Source: Bacteroidota bacterium (lineage in GTDB: Bacteria > Bacteroidota > Bacteroidia > Cytophagales > Cyclobacteriaceae). Taken from it: a stretch of DNA of 64,000 nt. The stretch covers positions 1-64,000 of the forward strand of contig JAFDYU010000003.1 of assembly GCA_018267285.1 (NCBI GenBank), read 5' to 3'. The position numbers and the translations under genes are program-made. The notes under the pieces were generated by a model, which ran no database searches, was not told the DNA's origin, and saw only the letters and a list, made by a program, of their open reading frames with translations. This document shows positions 25,781 through 34,523 of the stretch, one piece after another. The stretch's first letter is position 1; every line of letters begins with the position of its first letter.

Positions 25781-26554
25781 ATGGCTATTGTTACACTTCT
25801 TACCGACAGCGGGGAAACCGACTACTATGTAGCGGCCATCAAAGCAAAAATACTGGGCGTCAATCCGGGGCTTACCCTAATCGATATCAGCCATAAAATA
25901 CTTCCGTGCGATATCGCCCATGGTGCTTTCCTTTTAAAAAGTGTATTCCGCGATTTCCCAAAAGGCACGGTACATTTAGTTGGTGTTGATTCCACGGGTT
26001 CGGCAGAAGTAGTGCCCATTGCAGTGCAACTTGAAGATCATTTTTTTGTTGCTGCCGATAACGGACTTCTCGGTTTAATTACCGACAAACAACACCAGCA
26101 GCTTGTTGATATCAACTCCATTAACCCGGTAACAACAACCTTTCCCGAAAAAGATATTTTCGCCATTGCGGCCGCTAAACTGGCCAGCGGGGTTGCCATT
26201 ACAAGTCTTGGCAAACCGTTGTCTACCTTTAAAAAAATGATTGGCCGATCCGTAAAAGCCACAAAAAAAATGATTGCCGGCCACGTGATTCGGGTTGATA
26301 ATTTCGGGAACTTGATAACCAATATTTCAAAACTCGATTTTGATATTTTAAGTAAGGGTAAAACATTCACCGTACAGTTTGCACGGGAGCGATTCAGGAA
26401 AATTAATTCCAATTATTATCAGGCAGAACAAGGCGATTGTTTTTTAATTTTTAATAGCCTCGGGCTGTTGGAGATAGGCATATACAAAGGCCGGGCTAAC
26501 GAGCTGCTCGGCATGGAATACGACAGCCCGGTAACGGTTGTGTTTGACGAATAA
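25781..26554 (+). CDS. SAM hydroxide adenosyltransferase (DUF62 / SAM hydrolase family)
   Basis: 257 residues from the ATG at 25781; a TTG 12 codons upstream exists but the family begins with the strand MAIVTLLTDSG. Visible signatures: TDSGETDYYV, IDISHKILPCDIAHGAFLL, VHLVGVDSTGS, FFVAADNGLLGLI in the N-terminal domain, and HVIRVDNFGNLITNI in the C-terminal beta-barrel. The family hydrolyses S-adenosylmethionine to adenosine and methionine, and includes fluorinases and chlorinases; the loop that marks halogenases is not seen, so plain SAM hydrolase is the likely activity. Cytoplasmic trimer. Followed by an ABM monooxygenase gene 38 bases on. Confidence 0.9.
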   Translation: MAIVTLLTDSGETDYYVAAIKAKILGVNPGLTLIDISHKILPCDIAHGAFLLKSVFRDFPKGTVHLVGVDSTGSAEVVPIAVQLEDHFFVAADNGLLGLITDKQHQQLVDINSINPVTTTFPEKDIFAIAAAKLASGVAITSLGKPLSTFKKMIGRSVKATKKMIAGHVIRVDNFGNLITNISKLDFDILSKGKTFTVQFARERFRKINSNYYQAEQGDCFLIFNSLGLLEIGIYKGRANELLGMEYDSPVTVVFDE

Positions 26555-26592
26555 AATAGAGAGTCATTGATTAAATCTTAAATTTTTTATTT

Positions 26593-26889
26593 ATGGTAAT
26601 CCGGATTGTACGTATGCACTTCACCGAAGCAGGAGTTGACGAGTTCCTGCAGATATTCGATAAACACAAAGAAGCCATTCGCAATTTTCAGGGGTGCTCC
26701 CACCTTCAGTTGCTTAAAGACCACGGCAATGAAACTACGTACACTACACTCAGCCACTGGGATAAAGTTGAAAGCCTGGAAAACTATCGTAAGTCAGAAT
26801 TATTTGGGCAGGTTTGGGGCAGGGTGAAAACACTTTTTGCCGAACGTACACAGGCGTTTACACTCGAAAAATATATTGAGGTGAGTTAA
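26593..26889 (+). CDS. Antibiotic biosynthesis monooxygenase (ABM) domain protein
   Basis: 98 residues from ATG at 26593. Single ferredoxin-like ABM domain: strand VIRIVRMHF, helix EFLQIFDKHKEAIRNF, GCSHLQLLKD, then TTYTTLSHWDKVESLENYRKS, the family's His-Trp and Tyr-Arg pattern. Members are small dimeric cytoplasmic enzymes acting on quinones or unknown substrates, or stress-linked proteins without known activity. The stop codon overlaps that of the convergent PagL-like gene by four bases (26886-26889). Confidence 0.85.
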   Translation: MVIRIVRMHFTEAGVDEFLQIFDKHKEAIRNFQGCSHLQLLKDHGNETTYTTLSHWDKVESLENYRKSELFGQVWGRVKTLFAERTQAFTLEKYIEVS

Positions 26890-27971
26890 TCAATCTTAAA
26901 TAAATATCCGGTTGAAAGAGCGAGAAAATCAGAATGATCTCCGTGAGCCTTCAAGGAAACTCCCAAATACCAATTTTTCTTTATTGCATATTCCAAAAAA
27001 TAGCGTTGGTAAAATTTCTTTTGATACCCGGTTTTGGGCGTTACAAACCAGGCAGCCTGCTGGCCGAACAAAAGTTTTCCAAAAAACAAATAATGTTGAA
27101 TGCTAACCGCTCCTGTTTGTGTTTGAATACGTTGATTGGATCGTTGCTGTAGCACTTCCTTGATACCATCGTTGTAAAATTCACCACCTACCCCAACGCC
27201 ATTCATACGTCCGAGGCGTTTGATTAAGCCCACATTAACACCCAGCACCCATCGGGTTGCAGCAGGCCACACCCAAGTTGCCGGCACGCTTCGCTGTGTA
27301 CCAAAAGTATGCAGCGCCAAACTCCAACTTTTGTCAGTAAATTTTTGATTCGGCCTTTTGTTCAGCATCGTGGGGTTTACAACATAGTTTACCACAACAT
27401 TAACAGCCGGAAAATTCATCCCTTCGTTTGGGTCGCGTTTCCCTCCGTTTGAAATGTGATTAAATTGAAGAGATGAGATGGCTTGTAAGTGATTGCTAAT
27501 GCGAAAGGAGAAATTAAGACCCAATCCTAAATAAAAACTTGAGCTTGCACTGAAGAAAATATTATCCTTGTTGCTGATGCTGTCGTACAGCTTGTTCACA
27601 AATGCAAGTCCTGCGCTTCCGCGGATTGAAAGTTGAAACCGGTTTGAGTTGTAAAGTAGCGGTTGGGTAAACGCAGCAATCGTAAAGGCATGACCCAACT
27701 TTGAATTATTAAAATCGGTGTACGATACAGACAACCCATTTTGAGAATAACAGCCGCAATTATTCCAGGCTTGGTTTGTATTTTTTAATACGCCAAGATC
27801 GAATTGAAAAGATTGAGGATGGCTTTGTGTGAAAGGTTGGAGAATAGTACGGTTCGTCCAGATTGAAGCGTACTGCCACTTTGCACCAAAAGAATATATA
27901 ACCGAATCTTTATTTTGAGCGGGTAATTTAATTGAAAATAAAATCAGCAGTAAGCCGATTAAATAGTTCAT
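26886..27971 (-). CDS. PagL-like outer-membrane lipid A 3-O-deacylase (acyloxyacyl hydrolase)
   Basis: 361 residues from the ATG at 27971 (MNYLIGLLLILFSIKLPAQ, a signal peptide); a TTG two codons upstream is less likely. The body is a beta-barrel with alternating hydrophobic strands. The PagL hallmark His-x-Ser-Asn appears in FNHISNGGKRDPNEGMNF, with an acidic residue a few positions later as expected of the His/Ser/Glu site. PagL removes a 3-linked acyl chain from lipid A in the outer membrane. At 361 residues it is about twice as long as Pseudomonas PagL, so Bacteroidota members with an enlarged barrel are the closer comparison, and activity is inferred only. Confidence 0.75.
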   Translation of the reverse strand: MNYLIGLLLILFSIKLPAQNKDSVIYSFGAKWQYASIWTNRTILQPFTQSHPQSFQFDLGVLKNTNQAWNNCGCYSQNGLSVSYTDFNNSKLGHAFTIAAFTQPLLYNSNRFQLSIRGSAGLAFVNKLYDSISNKDNIFFSASSSFYLGLGLNFSFRISNHLQAISSLQFNHISNGGKRDPNEGMNFPAVNVVVNYVVNPTMLNKRPNQKFTDKSWSLALHTFGTQRSVPATWVWPAATRWVLGVNVGLIKRLGRMNGVGVGGEFYNDGIKEVLQQRSNQRIQTQTGAVSIQHYLFFGKLLFGQQAAWFVTPKTGYQKKFYQRYFLEYAIKKNWYLGVSLKAHGDHSDFLALSTGYLFKID

Positions 27972-28068
27972 CTTCAAATTTACGTTATCTAATCAATTAC
28001 TTGATTCCTTAGCGATGATGTTACACAAACCGGTCAGACAAGTCATATTTATTTCTTAGCATTGCACC

Positions 28069-29568
28069 ATGGCTAAAATAAAAAAATTACTGGTCGCCAA
28101 CCGGGGCGAAATAGCATTGCGAATTATGCGCAGTGCAAAAGAAATGGGTATCAAAACGGTGGCCGTTTTTAGCGAGGCAGATCGCAATGCGCTGCACGTA
28201 CGTTTTGCAGACGAAGCCGTTGCCATTGGCCCTCCGCCTTCTGCACAGTCGTACTTGGTGATGGAGAAAATAATCGATGCCGCCCGGCTAACCGGTGCCA
28301 ATGCCATACATCCGGGTTATGGCTTTTTATCGGAGAACGAAGATTTTGCCCGCAAAGTAAAAGCTGCCGGGTTAATTTTTATAGGGCCATCGGCCGAGTC
28401 GATGGAAATCATGGGCAGCAAACTGGGTGCCAAAGCAGCGGTTTCCAAATTCAATGTGCCGCTTGTGCCGGGCACTGCCGAGCCGATATCCGATATAAAT
28501 GCGGCAAAAAAAATAGCGAAAGAAATTGGCTATCCCATCCTCATTAAAGCGAGTGCGGGCGGTGGCGGCAAAGGAATGCGCATTGTAGAAAATGAAAACG
28601 AATTTCAAGAGCAGATGGAGCGCGCCACCAGCGAAGCCATTTCAGCTTTTGGCGATGGTGCTGTCTTCATAGAAAAATACGTTTCACAGCCTCGGCATAT
28701 TGAGTTTCAGATTTTTGGCGACCAACACGGAAACGTGGTGCATCTTTTTGAACGTGAGTGTTCCATTCAGCGCAGGCATCAAAAGGTTATTGAAGAAGCA
28801 CCTTCTTCTGTGCTCACACCAGAGTTGCGAAAAAAAATGGGCGAGGCTGCCGTAAACGCTGCCAAGGCTGCCAATTATTTCAATGCGGGCACCATCGAAT
28901 TCATTCTCGATGATAAAATGAATTTTTATTTTCTGGAGATGAACACACGTTTGCAAGTGGAGCACCCGGTAACTGAACAAATCACAGGTTTGGATTTAGT
29001 AAAACTTCAGATCAAAATTGCAGAAGGCGAAAAACTTCCCTTCAAGCAAGAAGATTTAAAAATCAACGGCCATGCAATTGAAGTGCGCGTGTATGCCGAA
29101 GACCCGGCCAACAATTTCCTTCCCGACATTGGCATATTAAAAACGTACAAGCGCCCGCAAGGGCATGGTATCCGTGTGGACGATGGTTTTGAACAAGGCA
29201 TGGCCATTCCATTTTACTACGACCCGATGATTGCCAAAATGATTTGCCATGACGAAACGCGCGAGCGTGCCATCGAAAAAACAATTCGTGCCATTGAAGA
29301 ATACGAAATCACGGGTGTAGAAACCACTTTGGGCTTTTGCAATTTTGTGATGAAGCACGATGCGTTTCGATCGGGAAATTTTTCTACCAAGTTTGTGGAG
29401 CAATATTTCAAACCGGAAGTTTTGAAAGCTGAAACATCAACCGAGGAGGAAAAAATTGCAAGCGCGCTTGCTGTAGAATTAATGGCAACCGGTGAAGTGA
29501 GTATCAAGTTATCAAACTCTATATCGAACGAAAGCAAGTGGAAGAAAAACAGATTGGTAAATGGCTGA
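28069..29568 (+). CDS. accC: Acetyl-CoA carboxylase biotin carboxylase subunit
   Basis: 499 residues from ATG at 28069. Biotin carboxylase N-domain: KLLVANRGEIALRIMRSAK and HPGYGFLSEN (81-90). ATP-grasp: Gly-rich loop GGGGKGM at 164-170 and FLEMNTRLQVEHPVTE near 290-303. C-domain: HAIEVRVYAEDP and DPMIAKMICH. The enzyme carboxylates biotin on the carrier protein with ATP and bicarbonate, for malonyl-CoA or, in propionyl-CoA carboxylase forms, methylmalonyl-CoA. No biotin carrier or carboxyltransferase gene is next to it, so which complex it joins is open. It overlaps the following DUF1015 gene by 8 bases, indicating coupling. Confidence 0.93.
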   Translation: MAKIKKLLVANRGEIALRIMRSAKEMGIKTVAVFSEADRNALHVRFADEAVAIGPPPSAQSYLVMEKIIDAARLTGANAIHPGYGFLSENEDFARKVKAAGLIFIGPSAESMEIMGSKLGAKAAVSKFNVPLVPGTAEPISDINAAKKIAKEIGYPILIKASAGGGGKGMRIVENENEFQEQMERATSEAISAFGDGAVFIEKYVSQPRHIEFQIFGDQHGNVVHLFERECSIQRRHQKVIEEAPSSVLTPELRKKMGEAAVNAAKAANYFNAGTIEFILDDKMNFYFLEMNTRLQVEHPVTEQITGLDLVKLQIKIAEGEKLPFKQEDLKINGHAIEVRVYAEDPANNFLPDIGILKTYKRPQGHGIRVDDGFEQGMAIPFYYDPMIAKMICHDETRERAIEKTIRAIEEYEITGVETTLGFCNFVMKHDAFRSGNFSTKFVEQYFKPEVLKAETSTEEEKIASALAVELMATGEVSIKLSNSISNESKWKKNRLVNG

Positions 29569-30862
29569 AATAAAACCTTTTCGTGCGTGGCGGTACAATG
29601 AAAAAACCATAACCGATATTGGCGAAGTAACCGCCCCGCTTTTTGATGTGGTGTCCGACAAGCAACGCAACGCACTCTATCAAAATCCGCTCAACTCTAT
29701 ACACCTGTCCGTACCCAAGCCGCCCGATGCGGCAAACCGTGCTAAAAAACTTTTGTGTCAATGGAAAGACGAAGGTGTGATTCTGCAGGATAAACTGCCG
29801 GGCATTTATGTGTACTATCAATACTTCAAGCTATCGGGGAGCCAGCGCGAATATTGCCGTAAAGGTTTTGTGTGCTTCATCCGCACGCATCCGTTCGAAG
29901 ATAAAATTATTCTTCGTCATGAAAACACAATCCCCCAATCGGTTAACGACCGGATTGAGCTGTTGGAAAAAACAGAACTTCACGTAAGCCCTACGCACGG
30001 CCTCTACACCGATCAACATTTTGAGCTGGAAAAACACATGGACGAAGCCATCGCCAACCCGATTTACGAAACAGAGGATTACCAAGGGGTGCGCGATGTG
30101 TTGGCGGTTATTCACGATGCCGAGGTTATTAAAAAATTTATGGCCTGCCTAAAAACCAAAACCGTTATTTTGGCCGATGGGCATCACCGCTACGAAAGCT
30201 CACTGGTGCACATGCAAAAATGCGCTGCCGTAAACCCCAACCACACCGGCAACGAAGGCTATAATTTTCATCTGATGTACCTAACGAACACGGAAGCAGA
30301 CGATCTTCGGATTTTGCCCACACACCGATTGATAAAAAATATTAAAAATTTCAATATTGAAAATGTAATTCAAATATTGGAAGAAGATTTTATCGTAAAA
30401 GAAATTGAAGACGCAGATACGGTAAACGAAATCATCATTGGGAAAAAATGGGCATTCGGTTTACTGTTTAAAGACCGGACACTGAAAGTGCGCTTAAAGC
30501 CCGAGTCTTTTTCTAAAATGAGATGGCATTTTCCAAACGAAGTGAAGGAATTAGATTTAACGGTGCTGCATTATTTCATCATTGAAAAAATATTGGGCAT
30601 TCCAGGCAAAGAGCAAAGAGCATCTGAAAATATTTCTTTCGATAGGAGTTTTGGCGACTGCCTTACCAAGGTGATCAAAGAAGAAGCCCAGATGGCCATC
30701 ATCACCCAGGAAGTTTCCATTGAGGAAGTTAAACGCGTTTGCCACAGCGGGTTTACAATGCCGCAAAAATCAACCTACTTTTATCCAAAGGTGATCTGTG
30801 GTTTTCTGTTCGGATCGATCCGCGAAAAGGAGTTTAAGCAGCCACAATATTCTCCTTTTTAA
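29561..30862 (+). CDS. DUF1015 family protein
   Basis: 433 residues from ATG at 29561. The opening IKPFRAWRYN and VTAPLFDVVSDKQR, the segment YVYYQ plus GFVCFIRTHPFEDKIILRHE, and ILADGHHRYESSLVH (around 205) are hallmarks of DUF1015. Its members are conserved cytoplasmic proteins, proposed as kinases or serine-acting enzymes in some lineages, but no function is established for this subgroup. Starts inside the last codons of accC, so coexpressed with it. Confidence 0.9.
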   Translation: MAEIKPFRAWRYNEKTITDIGEVTAPLFDVVSDKQRNALYQNPLNSIHLSVPKPPDAANRAKKLLCQWKDEGVILQDKLPGIYVYYQYFKLSGSQREYCRKGFVCFIRTHPFEDKIILRHENTIPQSVNDRIELLEKTELHVSPTHGLYTDQHFELEKHMDEAIANPIYETEDYQGVRDVLAVIHDAEVIKKFMACLKTKTVILADGHHRYESSLVHMQKCAAVNPNHTGNEGYNFHLMYLTNTEADDLRILPTHRLIKNIKNFNIENVIQILEEDFIVKEIEDADTVNEIIIGKKWAFGLLFKDRTLKVRLKPESFSKMRWHFPNEVKELDLTVLHYFIIEKILGIPGKEQRASENISFDRSFGDCLTKVIKEEAQMAIITQEVSIEEVKRVCHSGFTMPQKSTYFYPKVICGFLFGSIREKEFKQPQYSPF

Positions 30863-30869
30863 ATCGGCA

Positions 30870-31775
30870 TCACGATTCGCAATGTTGCCCGCATTTATCT
30901 CCACTAATTTTCTCAATTTGAATGGTGGTGTGGTCGATATTAAACTGAGCATGAAGTTCAGAATTTATCTGTGCAATAGAAGAATTTTCAATTCGGTCGG
31001 GAACCACTAGATGAACCGTCATGGCCGTGGCGTTGGTGCTCATGGCCCAAATGTGCAGGTCGTGCAAACTTGCTACGCCTTTAACGTTCATTAAATAGTG
31101 GCGGATACCATCAATATTAATTCCTGAAGGCACTCCGTCCAGCGTAAGCCGAATAGAATCTTTCAGCAACGACCAACTGCTTACCACAATCACCACAATA
31201 ATTATGAGGCTGATGGCCGCATCCAACCAAAACCAATGCGTATAAAAAATTACAATGCCCGAAATCAAAACACCTAACGACACCAACGCATCGGCAGCCA
31301 TGTGCAAGTAAGCGCCTTTGGCATTCAGGTCATCGTGTTGGTTTTTAAAAAACAACAAAGCCGTTACCCCGTTAACGATAATCCCCACAGCCGCCACCCA
31401 GGCAATGAGCTGGCCTTGTACCGGATGAGAATCGTTAAAACGCCCCACGGCTTCCCAGCCAATGGCACCCACCATCACCAACAACGTAACCGCATTGATT
31501 AAGGCCACCAACACGGTAGTTTTGCCAAACCCGTAGGTATATTTAGTAGTTGGTTTCTTTTTTGCAATACGAGTGGCGATTACCACCATCACCAATCCGG
31601 CCACATCACCTAAATTGTGGCCCGCATCAGTGAGCAGAGAGAGCGAGTTAACCCAGAGGCCAATAATTGCTTCGACAAATACAAAGCACACATTTAGGGC
31701 AATGCCAACAACAAATAATTTATTCAGCTCACTGTGGTGGTGGTGGTGATGGTTGTGATGGTGGGCGTGGCTCAT
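30870..31775 (-). CDS. CDF-family cation efflux transporter (CzcD/ZitB-like)
   Basis: 301 residues from ATG at 31775. The N-terminus MSHAHHHNHHHHHH holds ten His in the first fourteen residues, a metal-binding tail typical of zinc or cobalt exporters. Six membrane helices follow, with the metal-site residues in SLLTDAGHNLGDVAGL (helix 2) and YLHMAADALVSLGVL (helix 5, His-x3-Asp). The cytoplasmic C-terminal domain ends in a Cys/His segment (GDKCGQHCES). The family exports Zn, Co, Cd or similar ions in exchange for protons at the inner membrane. Divergent from the TolC-RND operon, which fits a shared metal-resistance locus. Confidence 0.92.
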   Translation of the reverse strand: MSHAHHHNHHHHHHSELNKLFVVGIALNVCFVFVEAIIGLWVNSLSLLTDAGHNLGDVAGLVMVVIATRIAKKKPTTKYTYGFGKTTVLVALINAVTLLVMVGAIGWEAVGRFNDSHPVQGQLIAWVAAVGIIVNGVTALLFFKNQHDDLNAKGAYLHMAADALVSLGVLISGIVIFYTHWFWLDAAISLIIIVVIVVSSWSLLKDSIRLTLDGVPSGINIDGIRHYLMNVKGVASLHDLHIWAMSTNATAMTVHLVVPDRIENSSIAQINSELHAQFNIDHTTIQIEKISGDKCGQHCES

Positions 31776-31795
31776 TTATACTAGAAGTTGTATTA

Positions 31796-31803
31796 CAAAG
31801 TTA
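31796..31803 (-). promoter_or_regulatory. Candidate -7 element for the CDF transporter gene
   Basis: On the minus strand TAACTTTG matches TAnnTTTG and lies about 20 bases before the ATG at 31775. The -33 region has no good TTTG at the usual distance. The 170-base gap to the TolC gene also holds TAACATTG at 31897-31904 on the plus strand, a 7-of-8 match facing the efflux operon. Confidence 0.3.
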
Positions 31804-31945
31804 AAAAAGCAAACGCAGATTTTCCATTGCAATCAAAACAGAAAGATAAGAAGCAAACTTTTCAAAAAATATTTAAATGGCTTAACAAAATTCTTGTAAC
31901 ATTGCACGAATTATCTATTGTGAAAAGTAACTTTTTGATTCATTC

Positions 31946-33190
31946 ATGCGAGTTTATTTCGGGCTTATAGCAACTCTCTTGATGGCCGTTGGGGCAAAAT
32001 CTCAAACTGCTTACTCCATTCAACAGGCGTTAACGGTAGCCCGCCAAAACAACCCATTTCTAAAAACAGAGAATTTCAATATCAACATAGCTAAAAGTGA
32101 TGTTGTTACGGCAAGGCTGAGGCCAAACCCAGCCCTCAACAATCAAACCTTGCAGCTTACCAGCTCAAAATACTATCCGGCTGGTACCGAATGGCATAAT
32201 AACATCAATCGGCAGGTGTGGTGGCAACTTACGCGCCCGTTCCAAATGCCTTCCTTGCGCAAATCAAAAATCGAGCTTGCCAACAACAGCTTTATTTACT
32301 CGCAAGAAGCTTTCGGGGAAACGTTACGAAGCTTTTCGTTCAATACGGCAAATCAATGGCTCAATACCTGGATAATTGAATCGCAGCTCGATTTATTACA
32401 ACAGGCTTATACCAACCTCGATAGCCTTGTGCGAATTAACAAGGCCAGGCTTAGAAATCAGGTTATTTCTCAAACCGACCTGATACGTACGCAGCTTCTG
32501 TTGGAACAATACAGCATTCAAATCAACAATTCGAAAATTGCCTTTAAAAATGAAATACAAAGCCTCAAATATTTTATCGGTACGGTTGACAGTATTGATG
32601 TAGATATTACTTCACCCATTGAGGTAATTACCTTCCCACATGATCTGGATAGCCTTTATTCCATTGCAACGCATAACCGAAATGACGTGCGGGTAGCCAA
32701 GGCACAAATAGCAGTAACCGAAAGCAACATCAAATTGCAAAAGGCAGTGGTATTGCCTATCCCAGAATTGGGTATGATTTGGAACCCACAAAACACTATT
32801 CCTTACGTTGGTTTTTATGGAACCATCAAACTACCTATTCTAGATCGCAACCAGGGGGAGCGTGAAAAGTCGAAATACCTCCAGTTGCAGGCACAGCAAA
32901 ACCTAAAAAATACAGAACTACAGTTGCACACCGAAGTTGAGGCTGCCCTTAAAGCATACTTGGCCGAAAAAGAAAACCTTAAAAAATTTGAAACCATCCT
33001 TGCCCAATCGCAACAAGTGTTGGAGAGTGTGCGGTATGCCTACGTTAAAGGTGGTACTACCATTATAGATTTTTTGGATGCACAGCGCAGTTGGTTTGAT
33101 ACCCGACAATTATACCTGAATGAATTGCTAACTTACCATCAAAGCTATGTGCGGGTTCTCTTTGTAACCGGACTCATTAACCAACTCTAA
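31946..33190 (+). CDS. TolC-family outer-membrane efflux protein (CzcC-like)
   Basis: 414 residues from ATG at 31946. Signal peptide 1-19 (MRVYFGLIATLLMAVGAKS). The two-fold TolC pattern is clear: helical halves start with YSIQQALTVARQNNP and later LYSIATHNRNDVRVAKAQI, each with a strand pair (QVWWQLTRPFQMP; YVGFYGTIKLPILDRNQG). It ends in FVTGLI after the second half, as in CzcC/CusC proteins. It forms the trimeric exit duct for the RND pump. Followed after 4 bases by the adaptor gene. Confidence 0.92.
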   Translation: MRVYFGLIATLLMAVGAKSQTAYSIQQALTVARQNNPFLKTENFNINIAKSDVVTARLRPNPALNNQTLQLTSSKYYPAGTEWHNNINRQVWWQLTRPFQMPSLRKSKIELANNSFIYSQEAFGETLRSFSFNTANQWLNTWIIESQLDLLQQAYTNLDSLVRINKARLRNQVISQTDLIRTQLLLEQYSIQINNSKIAFKNEIQSLKYFIGTVDSIDVDITSPIEVITFPHDLDSLYSIATHNRNDVRVAKAQIAVTESNIKLQKAVVLPIPELGMIWNPQNTIPYVGFYGTIKLPILDRNQGEREKSKYLQLQAQQNLKNTELQLHTEVEAALKAYLAEKENLKKFETILAQSQQVLESVRYAYVKGGTTIIDFLDAQRSWFDTRQLYLNELLTYHQSYVRVLFVTGLINQL

Positions 33191-33194
33191 AGCC

Positions 33195-34199
33195 ATGCAA
33201 AAATTGATTCCGCTAATTACTCTCTTGTTGCTCGTTTCTTGCGGAAAGAAAGACGATTCGCAGAATGCAGCAAAAGTAAAGAGGCCTTCGGTGTCTGCGA
33301 GTGGCGATAAAATTACCTTCTTCGATAAAAAGACAGCCGATTTCTTTGCGGTACAAGATGCAAAAACTTCCCTTTTAATTGCCAACCTCACAGCCCCGGC
33401 TCGCGTGGTGGCTACCGTTGTTCCCAGCCAGGAGAACCCCGATCAAAATTTGGTATTGTTCGACACCCCTGAGATGACCACCATCTACACACAATTGCTA
33501 CAACATCTCGCCAACATCAATCAAATTGAGAAAGTAACAATCAAACAACGGAAAATAGAACTTGAACGAATCAAGGACTTGCAACAACACGGTGCGGCAG
33601 CCGGGCGCGAAGTGCTCGAAGCCCAAACTGCGCTGGCTCTGGAAGAAACGAATTTGATCAACGAAAAAGCCTCTAATTTAGAAAATGAAGCAAAGCTTAA
33701 ATTAGGAGGTTTCAATGCCGATGCGTTGCTGCAAGCTCAGCCAAAAACGGTATGGGTTATTTCTGATATCCCCGAAAACCAACTCGACAAAATCAACGAA
33801 GGCAATAAATGCATCGTAAATTTTATATCCTTCCCTAACGAATCATTCTCGGGTGTGATTGATAATATTGGCGATGTGATTGACCGCGTTACCCGGCTGG
33901 TAAAACTCCGCATAACTATCCATGATCTTAACGGAAAACTAAAAGCGGGCATGTTTGGCACTTCCCGGTTTGGCCTGAGCCAGGGTAAGTTCATTGCCGT
34001 GCCGAAGGAAGCGATCGTTACCGTAATGGGCAAAGATTATGTGTTTATTAAAAAATCGGATTTGGAATTTGAACGAAAGCTCGTTACCACGGGTCAGCAG
34101 GCGGACAACAACGTATTGGTGTACGATGGCATCAGCGATCAAGATCATGTGGTAATCAAAGGAACAATGCAATTAAAAGGACTGTCTTTCGGGTACTAA
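33195..34199 (+). CDS. RND efflux periplasmic adaptor lipoprotein (CzcB-like)
   Basis: 334 residues from ATG at 33195. Lipoprotein signal MQKLIPLITLLLLVSC, Cys16. The membrane-fusion layout is seen: lipoyl-like half near APARVVATVVPSQ, helical hairpin (LQHLANINQIEKVTIKQRKI ... LEAQTALALEETNLINEKA), the beta-barrel segment VWVISDIPENQLDKINEGNK, and the proximal part KLKAGMFGTSRFG, AVPKEAIVTVMGKDYVFIK. It links the inner-membrane pump with the TolC duct. No His-rich or Met-rich metal-binding tail is apparent. Third-party partners lie directly up- and downstream in the operon. Confidence 0.9.
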   Translation: MQKLIPLITLLLLVSCGKKDDSQNAAKVKRPSVSASGDKITFFDKKTADFFAVQDAKTSLLIANLTAPARVVATVVPSQENPDQNLVLFDTPEMTTIYTQLLQHLANINQIEKVTIKQRKIELERIKDLQQHGAAAGREVLEAQTALALEETNLINEKASNLENEAKLKLGGFNADALLQAQPKTVWVISDIPENQLDKINEGNKCIVNFISFPNESFSGVIDNIGDVIDRVTRLVKLRITIHDLNGKLKAGMFGTSRFGLSQGKFIAVPKEAIVTVMGKDYVFIKKSDLEFERKLVTTGQQADNNVLVYDGISDQDHVVIKGTMQLKGLSFGY

Positions 34200-34214
34200 C
34201 TTAACAAACAGGTT

Positions 34215-34517
34215 ATGAAACAGGCCAGCATTTACTTCGACAAAGACAAATACTACAACGACAAGCCCATGATGGATTTTTTGATGGAGTTTCTTGCCGA
34301 TCAAAAAATTATTGGTGCTACTGTGCTTCGCAGCGAAGCCGGGTTCGGAGAAAATCAACATATTAAGCGTCCGGGCAGGTTGTTCTCGTTTGATGAACCC
34401 TCCATGGTAATCATTTTTATCGATGAAGAAGAAAAAATAAATCAGTCCCTCATCGCTTTACGCAAAAAAGTGAAGTCGGGTTTTATCGTAGTTCAGTCGG
34501 TTGAAGTTTGGAAATAA
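34215..34517 (+). CDS. DUF190 (PII-like) protein in the RND efflux operon
   Basis: 100 residues from ATG at 34215. The ferredoxin-like fold of DUF190, related to PII signalling proteins, is recognisable: strand QASIYFDKDKYYNDK, helix MMDFLMEFLADQKIIGATVL, SEAGFGENQHIKR, MVIIFIDEEEKI and the end IVVQSVEVWK. PII-like proteins bind nucleotides or ions and regulate partner transporters; here the placement between adaptor (15-base gap) and pump (6-base gap) suggests it controls or senses metal for this pump. That role is inference. Confidence 0.85.
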   Translation: MKQASIYFDKDKYYNDKPMMDFLMEFLADQKIIGATVLRSEAGFGENQHIKRPGRLFSFDEPSMVIIFIDEEEKINQSLIALRKKVKSGFIVVQSVEVWK

Positions 34518-34523
34518 TCTAAG

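Noticed and set aside
27975-27982. Perfect TAnnTTTG element (TAAATTTG) on the minus strand before the PagL-like gene
   Set aside because: It directly abuts the ATG at 27971, so a transcript would start inside the gene; no -33 element at a proper distance.
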